A DNA stretch of 64,000 nt from Chlorops oryzae (lineage: Eukaryota > Arthropoda > Insecta > Diptera > Chloropidae). Each line of letters begins with the position of its first letter. Positions within the stretch are counted from its first letter, which is position 1. A program made the position numbers and the translations under genes. Where the stretch lies: the NCBI GenBank assembly GCA_020466095.1, contig CM035808.1:76913026-76977025 (forward strand). The letters run 5' to 3'. Shown here one piece after another: positions 29,399 through 39,220 of the stretch. The notes beneath the pieces are model-generated. The model did not search any database. It saw only the letters and a program-made list of their open reading frames with translations, and was not told the DNA's origin.

Positions 29399-30204
29399 TT
29401 TTACCACAAACAATTTAAATGAATATTCCCGAGGAATTTTATCTCGAGAAAATTTTCTCCGCGGAAAATGGAAGTCTTCTAAGCCACCAACTAAGAAAAG
29501 AAAGCGGTGGCCTTTGCTTAAAAACATTTGAAGTTCTTACTTCATTCATATTACCTTCCCAGTGTTCTTTGAATGGGAGAATTTTTTCCAAATCCGCACG
29601 AAAAAATTTCTCAAGAGTATGTAGAATCAGGCTGAATGGTTCACAGATTCTTGATGGAATATATTGAATACAAATAAAATGTTCATAAAACAAAATAACA
29701 ATTAAAATTATGAAAATCGATTTCCAAACATTAAAACGAACACTTTCTTTTAATTTTCTCCGCGAAAAATGGAAGTCTACAAAGCCAATAACTAAGAAAA
29801 GAAACGATGACCTTTGCTTCATATTACCTTCCCAGTGTTCTTTGAATGGGAGAATTTTTTCCAAATCCGCAGGAGTATTTAAAATCAGGCTGAATGGTTC
29901 ACAAAATCTTGCTGAAATATATTTTGGATTATATATACAAATCTAATTTCGACAAATGTAGTGAATAACGAAATCAATATCGAGTCGATATTATCGACAG
30001 TTTTCTTACAATTCACAAAAATGCTGATATCTCACGACACACGCACCAATGTCGCACACGCACCAATGTCGCATATAGCTTAAAACATTCAGGCAGACTT
30101 AACCTTTCAAACAAAAAAAAACTGCATGCAAATCGGTTCAGCCAGTGCAGAGAAAGTTCAACACAAACACATTTCGTAACATTATTTTATATATTATATA
30201 TAGA
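29399..30204 (-). repeat. Helitron 5' region with a diverged 300-bp tandem duplication
   Basis: A block containing AATTTTCTCCGCGGAAAATGG and CCTTCCCAGTGTTCTTTGAAT at 29447-29660 recurs at 29749-29905, offset about 300 bp and diverged by roughly 10%. The rest up to the TCTATA terminus is AT-rich leader. ORFs spanning it are duplicated noise. Confidence 0.75.
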
Positions 30205-30391
30205 TATTGACCAGCGATCGAGCCTCGATCGCATAATTATTTATATGTATTATTGACCAGCGATCGAGCTTCGATCGCATTATTGTTCATGCGAAGGGTT
30301 ATTGCCAAATTTGCAAGAACACCACCTCTACGTTTGGTTGCCGTGCATCGTGTAATCAGCTGCACAAGTTTGCTGCGTTTATGCTTACGCA
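30205..30391 (-). repeat. Element E 3' LTR, middle piece
   Basis: Continues the LTR after the Helitron: two palindromic GCGATCGAG(C/CT)TCGATCGC units near 30213-30232 and 30258-30277, then GCGAAGGGTTATTG and TTTATGCTTACGCA. It matches 42196-42335 in the 5' LTR. Its last 12 bases are one copy of the LINE target duplication. Confidence 0.8.
30380..30391. repeat. LINE target-site duplication, left copy
   Basis: TATGCTTACGCA here and at 36191-36202. A perfect 12-bp duplication defines both ends of the LINE and indicates a recent insertion. Confidence 0.9.
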
Positions 30392-31007
30392 CTCCCTCGC
30401 GATTACTACCTCGTCGTGGTGAGGGGGCCCAGTACGTGTGATGAATCTCCGAGCGATGCCGGACAGGGCCACCCATACCGGTAAGGTCGTAGAGGAGCAC
30501 CGAAGCTAAAAGTAATCAGGGCAACTTTCGGGAACAAGGCCCCATGGTCGAGCATGTAGACGAATCAATTCATGTCAGAGAAAACTGTAAACAATCCCCG
30601 ATGCGTTTCAGCTACTGTTACAGCAGCTGGTACGCATCAAACGGCACGACCCGGAACAACGATTGGTTTTGACGCCACGGAGCTGGTGGCTGGGGTATTG
30701 CAAGACCTGAATAAGGGGAGTGAAATCCCACTGAAATGGCTCTTGCGCCAATGCCTCAGCCATCTTCCGCCCCACTCAAACCCTGGCTAGGTCTCAAAGT
30801 ACGTTCAAAGCTTGTCGCCATTAAGTTGGTGGTGTAGGTTTAGTTGACTATGTCCTAATTAGCGCTGGTCTGGCTCTGAGCACACGACCCCATAAGGGCG
30901 TGTGCCAACCCTCGCATGGCCTCCCTGCTTGCATAGATAACCATGGGACCATTTAGGCGACTACACAACAAGTGGAGATAGCGGCTTTGAGTTGGGGCCC
31001 ATATAGA
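30392..31007 (+). other. LINE 5' UTR with upstream ORF
   Basis: It starts CTCCCTCGCGATTACTACC right after the target duplication. It contains a 72-codon upstream ORF at 30572-30790 (MSEKTVNNPRCVSATVTAAG...) without recognisable domains. It presumably holds an internal promoter, as in other LINEs, but no motif was identified. Confidence 0.7.
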
Positions 31008-32525
31008 ATGGACACACAAAAAACAAAAACAAACAAAACAACTTCCGAGTCCAACCCTTCAGGGGGACTCAAACCCAACTCTCTCGGGATGGGTATAAAT
31101 CCAAATATGTCCAACCCATCAGGGGGACAACAGAAAGCTGCACCCAGCGGCATTAAAAAATCGGGCCCTCCACACCCTAAGGGTAGGATGGTCCGCACTC
31201 AAATCATGAGGCAACGCGCTGTTTCCCGCACCGCACCGGTAAAGGGTAGCGACGCTGCCTCGTCTTCAAGGAGCACCAATGCAAAGGCAAATGAGCCTAG
31301 CACTGATGCCACTCCTGCCCAAGCGCCCCTCAGTTCAGCAGGTACCTCGGCAAATAAGCCGGCTCCTGCGCAGACTGGGGACGCGGCCGGCACTAGTTCC
31401 ACGGGCAACAAAGCTCGGAACGCCTCAACACGGGCGTACAGGACCCGCAGGGCCGCCTTGCGGATCCTAGCAAAATTTGAGCATTCTGCTCCGGAATCCT
31501 TAACGGAAACGGATAAGGCATCCATTGAATGGGCCAAGAAAAATGCCGATGCTCGTCCGGAGAGTATGCCACCTGCTACAGGGGCAACTCAAAAGCGACA
31601 AAGGTCGGCAGACACCTCCGCTTCTACCAACACTCAGATTGGTAAAAAACCGAGGCTTACAGCCTCCAAGCCGAATACGGCCCGCCCCTATAATGAGATA
31701 GCGAAAAGCTCTCTCATATGGGCTATAATAGACGCCAGCAACAGCGACGGAACCATCTCTCCGGCTAACTGGAAGTTGGTTGAACTCGCGCTGCTGCGCG
31801 TCTATAGCAAGGTTGTCCTTGCCCACCCCGGCCCTTCACCAGTCTGCAGAGATGCAGGTTGGTATCAAGGGCACGTGAAATTGATAGCATGTGCGGATCA
31901 ACGCTCAGCGGATCTATACAAGCTAGCCATCGCCGAAGTGGGAGAGGTCTGGCCCGGCGCTAACCTTCAAGCGGTTACAAGGGACCAAATTCCAAGCCGT
32001 CCGAGATCGAAGGCTTGGCTTCCACTGGAGCCATCGTCGCCGGAGGAGATTTTCCAACTGCTGAGGCTCAGCAATCTTGACCTCCCAACCCACGATTGGA
32101 AGGTGGTGAAGGTTGGAGAGCCCAGCGGAAGCTTGCGTGAGGTACTCGTCGTGTTAAATGAAGAGTCCCTTGCGCCATTGCAGGAGAGAAAGTGTGTGGT
32201 CAACTACGGCTTCGGGTCGACCACCCTTCGCATCTACAAGGGCGACAAAGCGAGCACCGCGGCAAGCGGCTCAGTACCTGCTCCCTCTGCACCTGCGGAG
32301 GGAACTACGGGCCCACCCGATAAGACGGGGGACCCGGCGGAGAAAGAGGCGGTCCTACACTCCGATGACGGATGTAGCACGGTCTCGACCTCCGAAATAG
32401 TTGGGGATTTCTTCGACCTTGCTCTGACTTCAGAGCAAGAAGAAGCCCCTCTGTCTTCTGGGGAGGAGGACCCGGAACAGACCGTCATCTGCCTGCACAA
32501 GGATGGTGAAGGTGGTGCAAATTAA
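31008..32525 (+). CDS. ORF1: LINE ORF1 protein (DUF4780-like)
   Basis: The first ATG in frame is at 31008 (MDTQKTKTNKTTSESNPSGG), giving 505 residues; codons further upstream in the frame have no ATG. The N-terminal 200 residues are Pro/Ser/Gly/Ala-rich with basic patches. From about 215 there is a folded region (NEIAKSSLIWAIIDASNSD; PVCRDAGWYQGHVKLIA; EVWPGANLQAVTRDQIPSRP; LPTHDWKVVKVG; CVVNYGFGSTTLRIYKG) matching, from memory, insect DUF4780 proteins. The C-terminus is acidic. No CCHC knuckle is present. It is expected to bind LINE RNA. The stop overlaps the ORF2 start by 23 nt. Confidence 0.9.
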   Translation: MDTQKTKTNKTTSESNPSGGLKPNSLGMGINPNMSNPSGGQQKAAPSGIKKSGPPHPKGRMVRTQIMRQRAVSRTAPVKGSDAASSSRSTNAKANEPSTDATPAQAPLSSAGTSANKPAPAQTGDAAGTSSTGNKARNASTRAYRTRRAALRILAKFEHSAPESLTETDKASIEWAKKNADARPESMPPATGATQKRQRSADTSASTNTQIGKKPRLTASKPNTARPYNEIAKSSLIWAIIDASNSDGTISPANWKLVELALLRVYSKVVLAHPGPSPVCRDAGWYQGHVKLIACADQRSADLYKLAIAEVGEVWPGANLQAVTRDQIPSRPRSKAWLPLEPSSPEEIFQLLRLSNLDLPTHDWKVVKVGEPSGSLREVLVVLNEESLAPLQERKCVVNYGFGSTTLRIYKGDKASTAASGSVPAPSAPAEGTTGPPDKTGDPAEKEAVLHSDDGCSTVSTSEIVGDFFDLALTSEQEEAPLSSGEEDPEQTVICLHKDGEGGAN

Positions 32526-35500
32526 TCTTCACCATTCCAAAGCAGCATCGGCAGCCCTACTCCTCCGACTGAAAGAAACAGGGGAGGACATTTGCTTAAT
32601 CCAAGAACCTTGGATCTACCAGGAGCGGGTTTGTGGATTAAACCTCTCAGGGTATACCCTGATATCACCTGATACAGGTAAAATACGGGCATGTATCCTA
32701 ATTAAGAGCACTATTAACAGTATCGTCCTCAGCAGGTTCTGCGACAGCGACAACGCATGCATAGCGGTCGGTGTAAGAGGCTCACCAGTGTGGATAGCGT
32801 CAAGTTACATGGCGCACGATCACGGGCCGAGTCCACCCAGCAGCCTAGTAAGGACCCTAACGATGGAAGCAAATGGGAAGCACATCCCCATCATCATAGG
32901 GGCGGATGCCAACTCACATCACCAGGTGTGGGGCAGCACCGACACAAACGAAAGAGGTGAGTCACTGCTTGATTTTATTCTAGGCAATAAGCTCACTTTT
33001 GTCAACGTAGGTGTAGAACCTACATTTGTGACCAGTAATCGATGCGAAGTCATTGACCTCACACTTATTAGTGAGAGGGCGTCCAGGCTTGTTCGGCAGT
33101 GGAAGGTCTCTACAGACTGCTCACTGTCGGACCATAGATACATTACCTTTCTTATTGCGGGATTGGACCTTAAAGCTCCAACCACGTTTATAAATAGGAA
33201 ACACACTAATTGGGAGAAGTTTCACAACTTCTTAGAAGCCAAACTTGAAACGGTGCCTCCACCTATCCAAGACATACAAAGCTTGGACGGAGCGGTTGGC
33301 ACCTTCACAACGGCCTACTCGGCCGCAGCTAAATTTGCATGCAACCCAACGAAATTTCGGGGTAAATCTAAACCTCCTTGGTGGAATGCGGATATTGCAA
33401 ACCTAAGGAAAAATTGCAGGAAGTGCTTCAACGAAGCTAAAATATCATCGGATTGGCAACCCTATAAGGAGAGCCTCCGCATCTTCAAATATGCAGTAAG
33501 GAAAGCGAAGCGATCGTCATGGAGGTCCTTCTGTGACGGAATAGAAGGTATCTCCGAAACGAACCGACTACGCAAAATCCTAAGCTCCTCGCCGAGGCAG
33601 CCAGGAGGAATTCAAAGGGAGGATGGGACTTGGACCTACACTCCCTCAGAAACGCTGGAAATCCTTCTGGACGCTCATTTTCCAGGAAGCTATTCAGAAA
33701 CCGATAACGGATCTCTTCTCACTCCTGAGACCTCTTATCATTCCCTAAGATGGAAGGTAAGAACCAATCAGGTGCAATGGGCAATAAATTCCTTAGCACC
33801 ATATAAATCCCCCGGCCCGGACGGAATCGTACCAGCTGACCTGCAGCGCTCGTTTGCGTGGGCGATCCCTTGGCTTACGGAGATTTATAACGCTTGCTTG
33901 AGGCTCTCCTATATTCCGGCCAACTGGCGGGAATATCGGGTCGTCTTCATCCCCAAGGCGGGAAAAGCAAGTCACACAAAACCAAAGGACTACCGTCCCA
34001 TAAGCCTATCTTCCTTTCTTTTGAAAACGTTCGAGAGGATTCTGGCCCATTTTATTAAAGATAACATTGGTATTGACAGACTATCGGGCTCACAACACGC
34101 CTACAATAAAGGCAAGTCGGTTGAGACAGCCCTACACAATTTGACACAAAAAATTGAAAAATCACTCTATTACAAGGAGTACACGCTAGCCGCGTTCCTT
34201 GATATAGAGGGGGCTTTCAACAATGTCTGCTCTCAAGCTATTGTATCAGCACTATCCCATTTAGGGGTCGATGACAATATTAATAGCCTAGTGAACAGCC
34301 TGTTAATCGATAGAAAGATTACGTCATATTTGGGAAATACACGGGTTAGCAGGAAGGTGGTAAGAGGAACGCCCCAAGGCGGAGTCCTCTCCCCACTTCT
34401 CTGGAACCTAGTCGTAAACTCTATGCTAATGGAACTCGATTCCATCGGATGCGATGTCACAGCGTATGCAGACGACATTGTCATATCCGTCTCTGGCAAA
34501 CATCTGGACATCATATCAAATCTGATGTCCCAGCATCTTAAGACACTCTGCCGCTGGAGTGGAGAGTGTGGCCTGGGGATTAATCCCAGCAAAACTGAAC
34601 TAGTACTCTTCACAAGGAGATACAAGATTCCTGCCTTTAACCTACCAAAACTTAATGGGGTTACTTTAAGACTAAGCAGCCAAGTCAAATACTTGGGGCT
34701 TACACTAGACTGCAAACTTCTATGGAAAGAGAACACCATGGAAAGAGCAAAGAAAGCTTTATGCGCCCTATACTGCTGTAGGAGAGCAATAGGTACAAAA
34801 TGGGGGTTGTCCCCCAAGTCAATATTATGGATTTACCAGGCAGTAGTGGAACCTATTCTCCTATACGGCTCAACCTGTTGGTGGCCAGTAGCAGAGAAAG
34901 ATTCTTATCTGCTATCCCTGGACAAAGTCAGGAGACAGTCCGCTCTATTGATAACAAGGGCGCTAAGGACTACTCCAACGAAGGCACTATTTACGCTTCT
35001 ATGTTGGATTCCAACATCACTCCTAATAAAGCAACAGGCGAAGATCGCCGCCGCGCGATTAAATACTGTCTGTCGCTGGCCAAGAACCGACATCGGTCAT
35101 TCTCAAATCCTGATAAAAGATTTCACTACCCCAACTGATATCGACTACTGCACCCCCTCGCTCTGCTTCGAACGAAGGTTTAAAACACTCGTACCAAGCA
35201 GGGAGGAGTGGTGCGATGGTATCAATATCAGCGGGGACTCAATTCAAATATATACCGACGGCTCCAAACTCAACGCTAGGGTTGGATATGCTGTTTACTC
35301 CAGCAGCTTAAACATTAAGCTTGCCCTCCGCCTACCGGACCACTGCAGCGTTTTTCAGGCAGAGGTCATGGCAATCAACCATGCCGCCTGGCTGCTCATG
35401 TGTAATGAAATATTTGGCAGGAATATTTACATCTTCACCGACAGCCAGGCAGCCATCAAATCCCTGGATGGGGTCGAATCCACATCCAAGCTTGTTCGCG

Positions 35501-36084
35501 AATGCCGGAAATCTCTTAACGAGATAGCGGGACATTCCTCGGTATCCCTTCTTTGGGTACCGGGACACAGGGACATTGAAGGAAATTGCGAGGCAGACGA
35601 ATTGGCTAAAATGGGTACATTGCTATCGGATGTCTCCTTTTCCAACATCGGAGTTCCACTGGCAACAGTAAAACTTCTCATCAAAGAAAAGTACTTAATC
35701 CTAGCAAACGAGCGATGGGTTACTGAAGACTCCTGCTGGGTTGCTAGACAAACCTGGCCGTCTCTGAACAGGAGACGGTCCAGAGAGCTAGTAAGTCTAA
35801 GCAGCGTCTCCATCCACCAGACGGTGGCAATACTCACCGGTCACTGCCTATTCGGCAGACACGCTGCAAGACTAGGTGTGCCGAATAATGACTTTTGCCG
35901 GAGTTGTCGCTCAGAAGAGGAGGAGGAATCTGTCTTCCACCTTATGTGCCAATGCCCGGCCCTGGCAAGAAGAAGGCGGTCTCTCCTTGGGTACCCCTTC
36001 TTCATCAGTCTCACCGAGCTGTCCGAATTGAAAGTCAAAGATATCGCTCGGTTCATTAGGAAGTCAAATTGGCTTCCCCACTAG
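32503..36084 (+). CDS. ORF2: LINE ORF2: endonuclease, reverse transcriptase, RNase H
   Basis: 1,193 residues from ATG 32503, in a different frame from ORF1 with a 23-nt overlap, so translation probably uses reinitiation or coupling. APE-type endonuclease occupies about 1-225 (VQINLHHSKAA; LIQEPW; IIGADANSHHQVWG; SDHRYI). RT is at about 450-740 (RPISLSSFLLKTFERIL; GTPQGGVLSPLLWNL; YADD in VTAYADDIVIS at about 654). RNase H is at about 910-1045 (IYTDGSKLNA; QAEVMA; FTDSQAA; WVPGHRDIEGN) with all four acidic/His residues. The tail has CRSC...HLMCQC. No lesion is visible. It performs target-primed reverse transcription. Confidence 0.95.
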   Translation: MVKVVQINLHHSKAASAALLLRLKETGEDICLIQEPWIYQERVCGLNLSGYTLISPDTGKIRACILIKSTINSIVLSRFCDSDNACIAVGVRGSPVWIASSYMAHDHGPSPPSSLVRTLTMEANGKHIPIIIGADANSHHQVWGSTDTNERGESLLDFILGNKLTFVNVGVEPTFVTSNRCEVIDLTLISERASRLVRQWKVSTDCSLSDHRYITFLIAGLDLKAPTTFINRKHTNWEKFHNFLEAKLETVPPPIQDIQSLDGAVGTFTTAYSAAAKFACNPTKFRGKSKPPWWNADIANLRKNCRKCFNEAKISSDWQPYKESLRIFKYAVRKAKRSSWRSFCDGIEGISETNRLRKILSSSPRQPGGIQREDGTWTYTPSETLEILLDAHFPGSYSETDNGSLLTPETSYHSLRWKVRTNQVQWAINSLAPYKSPGPDGIVPADLQRSFAWAIPWLTEIYNACLRLSYIPANWREYRVVFIPKAGKASHTKPKDYRPISLSSFLLKTFERILAHFIKDNIGIDRLSGSQHAYNKGKSVETALHNLTQKIEKSLYYKEYTLAAFLDIEGAFNNVCSQAIVSALSHLGVDDNINSLVNSLLIDRKITSYLGNTRVSRKVVRGTPQGGVLSPLLWNLVVNSMLMELDSIGCDVTAYADDIVISVSGKHLDIISNLMSQHLKTLCRWSGECGLGINPSKTELVLFTRRYKIPAFNLPKLNGVTLRLSSQVKYLGLTLDCKLLWKENTMERAKKALCALYCCRRAIGTKWGLSPKSILWIYQAVVEPILLYGSTCWWPVAEKDSYLLSLDKVRRQSALLITRALRTTPTKALFTLLCWIPTSLLIKQQAKIAAARLNTVCRWPRTDIGHSQILIKDFTTPTDIDYCTPSLCFERRFKTLVPSREEWCDGINISGDSIQIYTDGSKLNARVGYAVYSSSLNIKLALRLPDHCSVFQAEVMAINHAAWLLMCNEIFGRNIYIFTDSQAAIKSLDGVESTSKLVRECRKSLNEIAGHSSVSLLWVPGHRDIEGNCEADELAKMGTLLSDVSFSNIGVPLATVKLLIKEKYLILANERWVTEDSCWVARQTWPSLNRRRSRELVSLSSVSIHQTVAILTGHCLFGRHAARLGVPNNDFCRSCRSEEEEESVFHLMCQCPALARRRRSLLGYPFFISLTELSELKVKDIARFIRKSNWLPH

Positions 36085-36190
36085 ATGTGTAAGGGAAGTG
36101 TCGTGACAATTCTTGTGGTACCACAACGGGCCAAACTACTGTGCCTACGTGAGCAAGCAGCTGCCACTTCTACCTACCTACCTACCTACC
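36085..36190 (+). other. LINE 3' UTR and (TACC)n tail
   Basis: A short UTR ending in CTACCTACCTACCTACC (about five repeats), which serves in place of poly(A), then the second TATGCTTACGCA duplication at 36191-36202. Confidence 0.85.
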
Positions 36191-36313
36191 TATGCTTACG
36201 CAGCTTATGCTCAGTTAGAATGGCACAAGGCCGTTCTTGTGATTGACCGCACAGGGCTGCTATGTGTGGTGATAATGGGGCGTTGAGGGCCCATATATTA
36301 TAATCATTCAACA
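36191..36313 (-). repeat. Element E 3' LTR, right piece
   Basis: After the second LINE target duplication the LTR continues: CAGCTTATGCTCAGTTAGAAT, CCGTTCTTGTGAT, GATAATGGGGCG, ending ATTCAACA at 36313. It matches 42329-42444 and gives the LTR edge next to the purine tract. Confidence 0.85.
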
Positions 36314-36326
36314 CCTTCCCTCTTTT
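36314..36326 (-). promoter_or_regulatory. Element E polypurine tract
   Basis: AAAAGAGGGAAGG on the minus strand, directly adjoining the LTR start TGTTGAATG. This is a perfect purine run and fixes E's orientation. Confidence 0.85.
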
Positions 36327-36595
36327 GTGAAAAATCTTTACAAAAGAAATTTTTCATAATTCTAGTAATATTTTAGCATATAACTATAATTATTTATTTT
36401 ATTTGTTCGTGTAGAAATATTTTGATTGAGGTTTATTATGAAATAATTTTTATTTAAAACTAATTTAATAATTTGATGCGCACTTAATTTTAATAAAGAA
36501 ATGGATTTATATTCTAATTTTAATCTATTTTTATCAATAACTTCATGGGGGCCTTTAAAAAGATTTTCCAATTTGTGACTTGATTCGTCACGCAG

Positions 36596-37810
36596 TTAGA
36601 CCCTGCCCTTAATGTGAATTGTTTGAGGTATTGCTTTTTTGTCGTAATTTGTTTTTGATATTTCTTTTGATTTTTCGATCAATGCGAGTGCTCGTTTTTG
36701 AGCTTCCTGTAGCCTGAATTTAAGTTCTTTGACGAGGTCGTCAAAATTATAAACTGGGTCTGTTGTGCCAGATGTAAAATTAAATGGTTTATGTGTTTTT
36801 CCGTAAACTAGTTCAAACGGCGTATAGCCATGGACCAAAGATGTTGAAGTAATATAGCAGTAAGCGAAGTACGTTAACCATTCGTCCCAATCGTTTTTTC
36901 GGGTGATAAGTATAAACGAATATATTCATTGAACGTTCTATGGCTACGTTCTACCATCCCGAGTGTTTGATGATGATATGGAGTTGATGCTAAATGTGTT
37001 ATATTTAGTAATTTGCAAAGCTCAGAGAGAATTTGATTTTTATATTCAGTACCTAGATCTGTAAGTATATTTTTAACTGGTCCGTAAATTAAAATGCAAT
37101 GTTCGATTATTGCTTAAGCTTCTGTTTTGGCAGATTTGTCCGGTACTGGTATGGCTTTTAAGTACTTTTTTAATTAACACATTACTGTTATTACGTATTC
37201 GTTTCCATGGATTGATATAGGCAAGGGGCCAATTGTGTCTACTTGAATTTTGTCAAAAGGTTTTTCTGGGGTTTCGGATTTGAAGAACGGTTCTCTTAAG
37301 CTTTTTCCGGGTTTGTTTAATTTGCATTGTTCGCATTTTTGTTCAAACTTTCTAACGTCTTTATTTAGATTTTTCCATGTATAGTTTTGTTTAATTTGTG
37401 TAAAAGTCTGTTAACTCCGCAATGTCCACCTAGGATTGGATCATTATGAAGAGTAGAGAGAAGTTCTAATACTTTGTTATCATCGATGATTGTTTCGCGG
37501 GGTGGTGTGAGTAAAAGTGTGACATTTTCAACTGTGTGTTGCCTTTTTCTTTAAATGTGTGTACACTTATATAATCAAATAATTCATCGTTTAACGGTAA
37601 CCCTATTTTATTAAAGCTTAAATTGCCGACTAATTTTTCAAGCCTAGAAAATAATTTCTCTAAAGAAAGTTTTCCTTGAACAATTGTATCTTTTTTTTGT
37701 ACTTCTAGAAGTTTCGTTTTTTCTTTTAATATATTCAAAGTTTGCGCGCTTTTATTATATCTCATACAGGGCAATTTATTTATTTGTGCATGCTGTAGTG
37801 TTTCGTACAC
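36596..37810 (-). pseudogene. Element E integrase remnants
   Basis: 37810-37466 aligns with the pre-integrase region of element B (SLEKLFSRLEKLVGNLSFNK). The zinc and core region 36840-37460 is recognisable only in short pieces. 36838-36596 gives the C-terminal core (YTPFELVYGKTHKPFNFTSG; LVKELKFRLQEAQKRALALI). Stops in every frame make it a pseudogene. Confidence 0.75.
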
Positions 37811-38433
37811 ATGTAAAAAATGCCGTTTTGATTGTTCAATGTTTTTGTTTGTGCTTTTGGTTGGTTTTGTTTTGACTTTGATCTTGTTACTATTTGTTGA
37901 ATATGTGCCGTGTCGTTGTTTATTTGTTTGATTTGCCCGAAATCAATTCGTGATAAGGCGTCTGCTCCGCAGTTGTCTTAGCCTTGTATGTATTCAATGT
38001 CAAAGTCGAACTCTTCAAGATCTAGACGCATTCTTGTTAGTTTCGATGACTTAATAATAGTTTCGATGAAGGGTTTTATAGTGCAAACAAATATGTCAAT
38101 GGTTTGTGATCAATTTTTATGAGAAATTTTGTTCCATAAATGTATGGTTTGAAGAAATTGACTGCCCAATGGATTGCAGTGAGTTCTTGCTCAGTGACGG
38201 ATTTGTTGCTTTCGCCTTAAGTGAAGGTTCGTGAGGCAAAAGCTACTGGTAATTGTATACCATCATATTCCTGGCTCAACACTGCTCCGCACGTAACTTA
38301 ACTTGCGTCTGTTGTTTTGCAGAACGATTTACTAAAACCTAAATATTTTAGAATTTGGGGTTGTAAAAGTGAGTTTTTTAAGATACTTAAATGAGGCTTC
38401 GCATTCCTTTTTCCAAATGAATTCTATGTTTTT
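37811..38433 (-). pseudogene. Element E RNase H, heavily decayed
   Basis: The minus strand still shows fragments of the RNase H region corresponding to B (TDAS context near 38300; a block like EQELTAIHWAVNFFKPYIYG near 38130-38190; DLEEFDFDIEYIQG near 38000) in different frames. No continuous ORF remains. Confidence 0.6.
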
Positions 38434-39220
38434 TCATCTTAAACGAGTTAAATGAATAGAATAAGATGAAAAATTTCGAATAAATCTTCGATAGTAATTC
38501 ACAAAGGCCACGAATCTTCTAGCTTCGTCTGCCGTTGTCGGTCTCGGATAGTTTAAGATTTTTTCGAATTTTTTTGCATCTGGTAATATTCCTCTATCTG
38601 TACATTGGTGTCCCAAAAATGTTACTTCGTGGTTTAAAAAATTGCATTTGTCTGGATGTAATTTTAAATTAGTCTGTCTGTATATTTCAAAAACAGATTT
38701 TAAATTCTGTAGCATATGGTTTTCTGAACAACCTATTACAATAAGGTCATCCATATATACAAATGCCTTATTTGGTCCTATTCCCGAAAATTCAAGAGAC
38801 ATCATTCGTTGGAATGAATTAGGAGCAATCTTTCAATCGTAGGGCAATCTTTTAAACCTGAATGCACCGGTTGAAGTAGAAAATGATGTTAAGTCTCTAG
38901 AGGATTCATGCAATTCTATTTGTTGAAAGCCTGACATTAGATCCAGACATGAAAAATATTTTGCTCTTGCCAGTTGGTCCAAAATATCATCAATTCTTGG
39001 TAGTGGGTGTTTATCGGAAACCAATTTTTTGTTAAGCTGTCTATAATCAATTACTAATCTCCACCTTTTTTCCGTGCTTCCCGGCAATGATTTCTTGGGT
39101 ACTAAAAGAACAGGACTATTATATTCTGAAGCGGATGGCTCAATAATTTGGTCTTTAAGTAGTTTGTTAATTTGATTTTCTATTTCGGGTTTATGTGCAT
39201 GGGGTAGTCTGTAGTTTTTA
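38434..39220 (-). pseudogene. Element E reverse transcriptase
   Basis: 39087-38833 reads STEKRWRLVIDYRQLNKKLV, HPLPRIDDILDQLARAKYFS and GFQQIELHESSRD. After a stop or frame break it continues at 38805-38434 with AFVYMDDLIVIGCSENHML (YMDD box), FLGHQCTDRGILPD and ARRFVAFVNYYRRFI. It is closely related to the element B RT. Not functional. Confidence 0.85.

Larger units (their letters stand above)
24791..30204 (-). mobile_element. Complete but decayed Helitron (RepHel)
   Basis: In element orientation it begins TCTATATATAATATA at 30204 and ends CAGCTAG at 24791. It is inserted between A (24790) and T (30205), matching the 5'-TC, CTRR-3' and A/T-target rules. It encodes Rep (HUH-type) and a PIF1-family helicase on the minus strand. 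The host sequence on both sides is element E LTR, which confirms the edges. Several single-base frameshifts and stops show it is inactive. Length 5.4 kb. Confidence 0.9.
30392..36190 (+). mobile_element. Full-length LOA/R1-group non-LTR retrotransposon, apparently intact
   Basis: A 5.8-kb LINE with a 5' UTR, ORF1, ORF2 (endonuclease, RT, RNase H), a short 3' UTR and a (TACC)n tail, flanked by a perfect 12-bp target duplication. Both ORFs are open with no stop, which makes it one of the youngest and potentially active elements here. RNase H in ORF2 and ORF1 of DUF4780 type suggest the LOA or a related R1-group clade (inference from motifs). GC content is higher than the surrounding DNA. Confidence 0.93.

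Noticed and set aside
31199..31826. Minus-strand ORFs across LINE ORF1
   Set aside because: Antisense shadows caused by high GC content of ORF1.
34800..35138. 112-codon ORF inside LINE ORF2
   Set aside because: Alternative frame of a well-supported 1,193-aa ORF; shadow.
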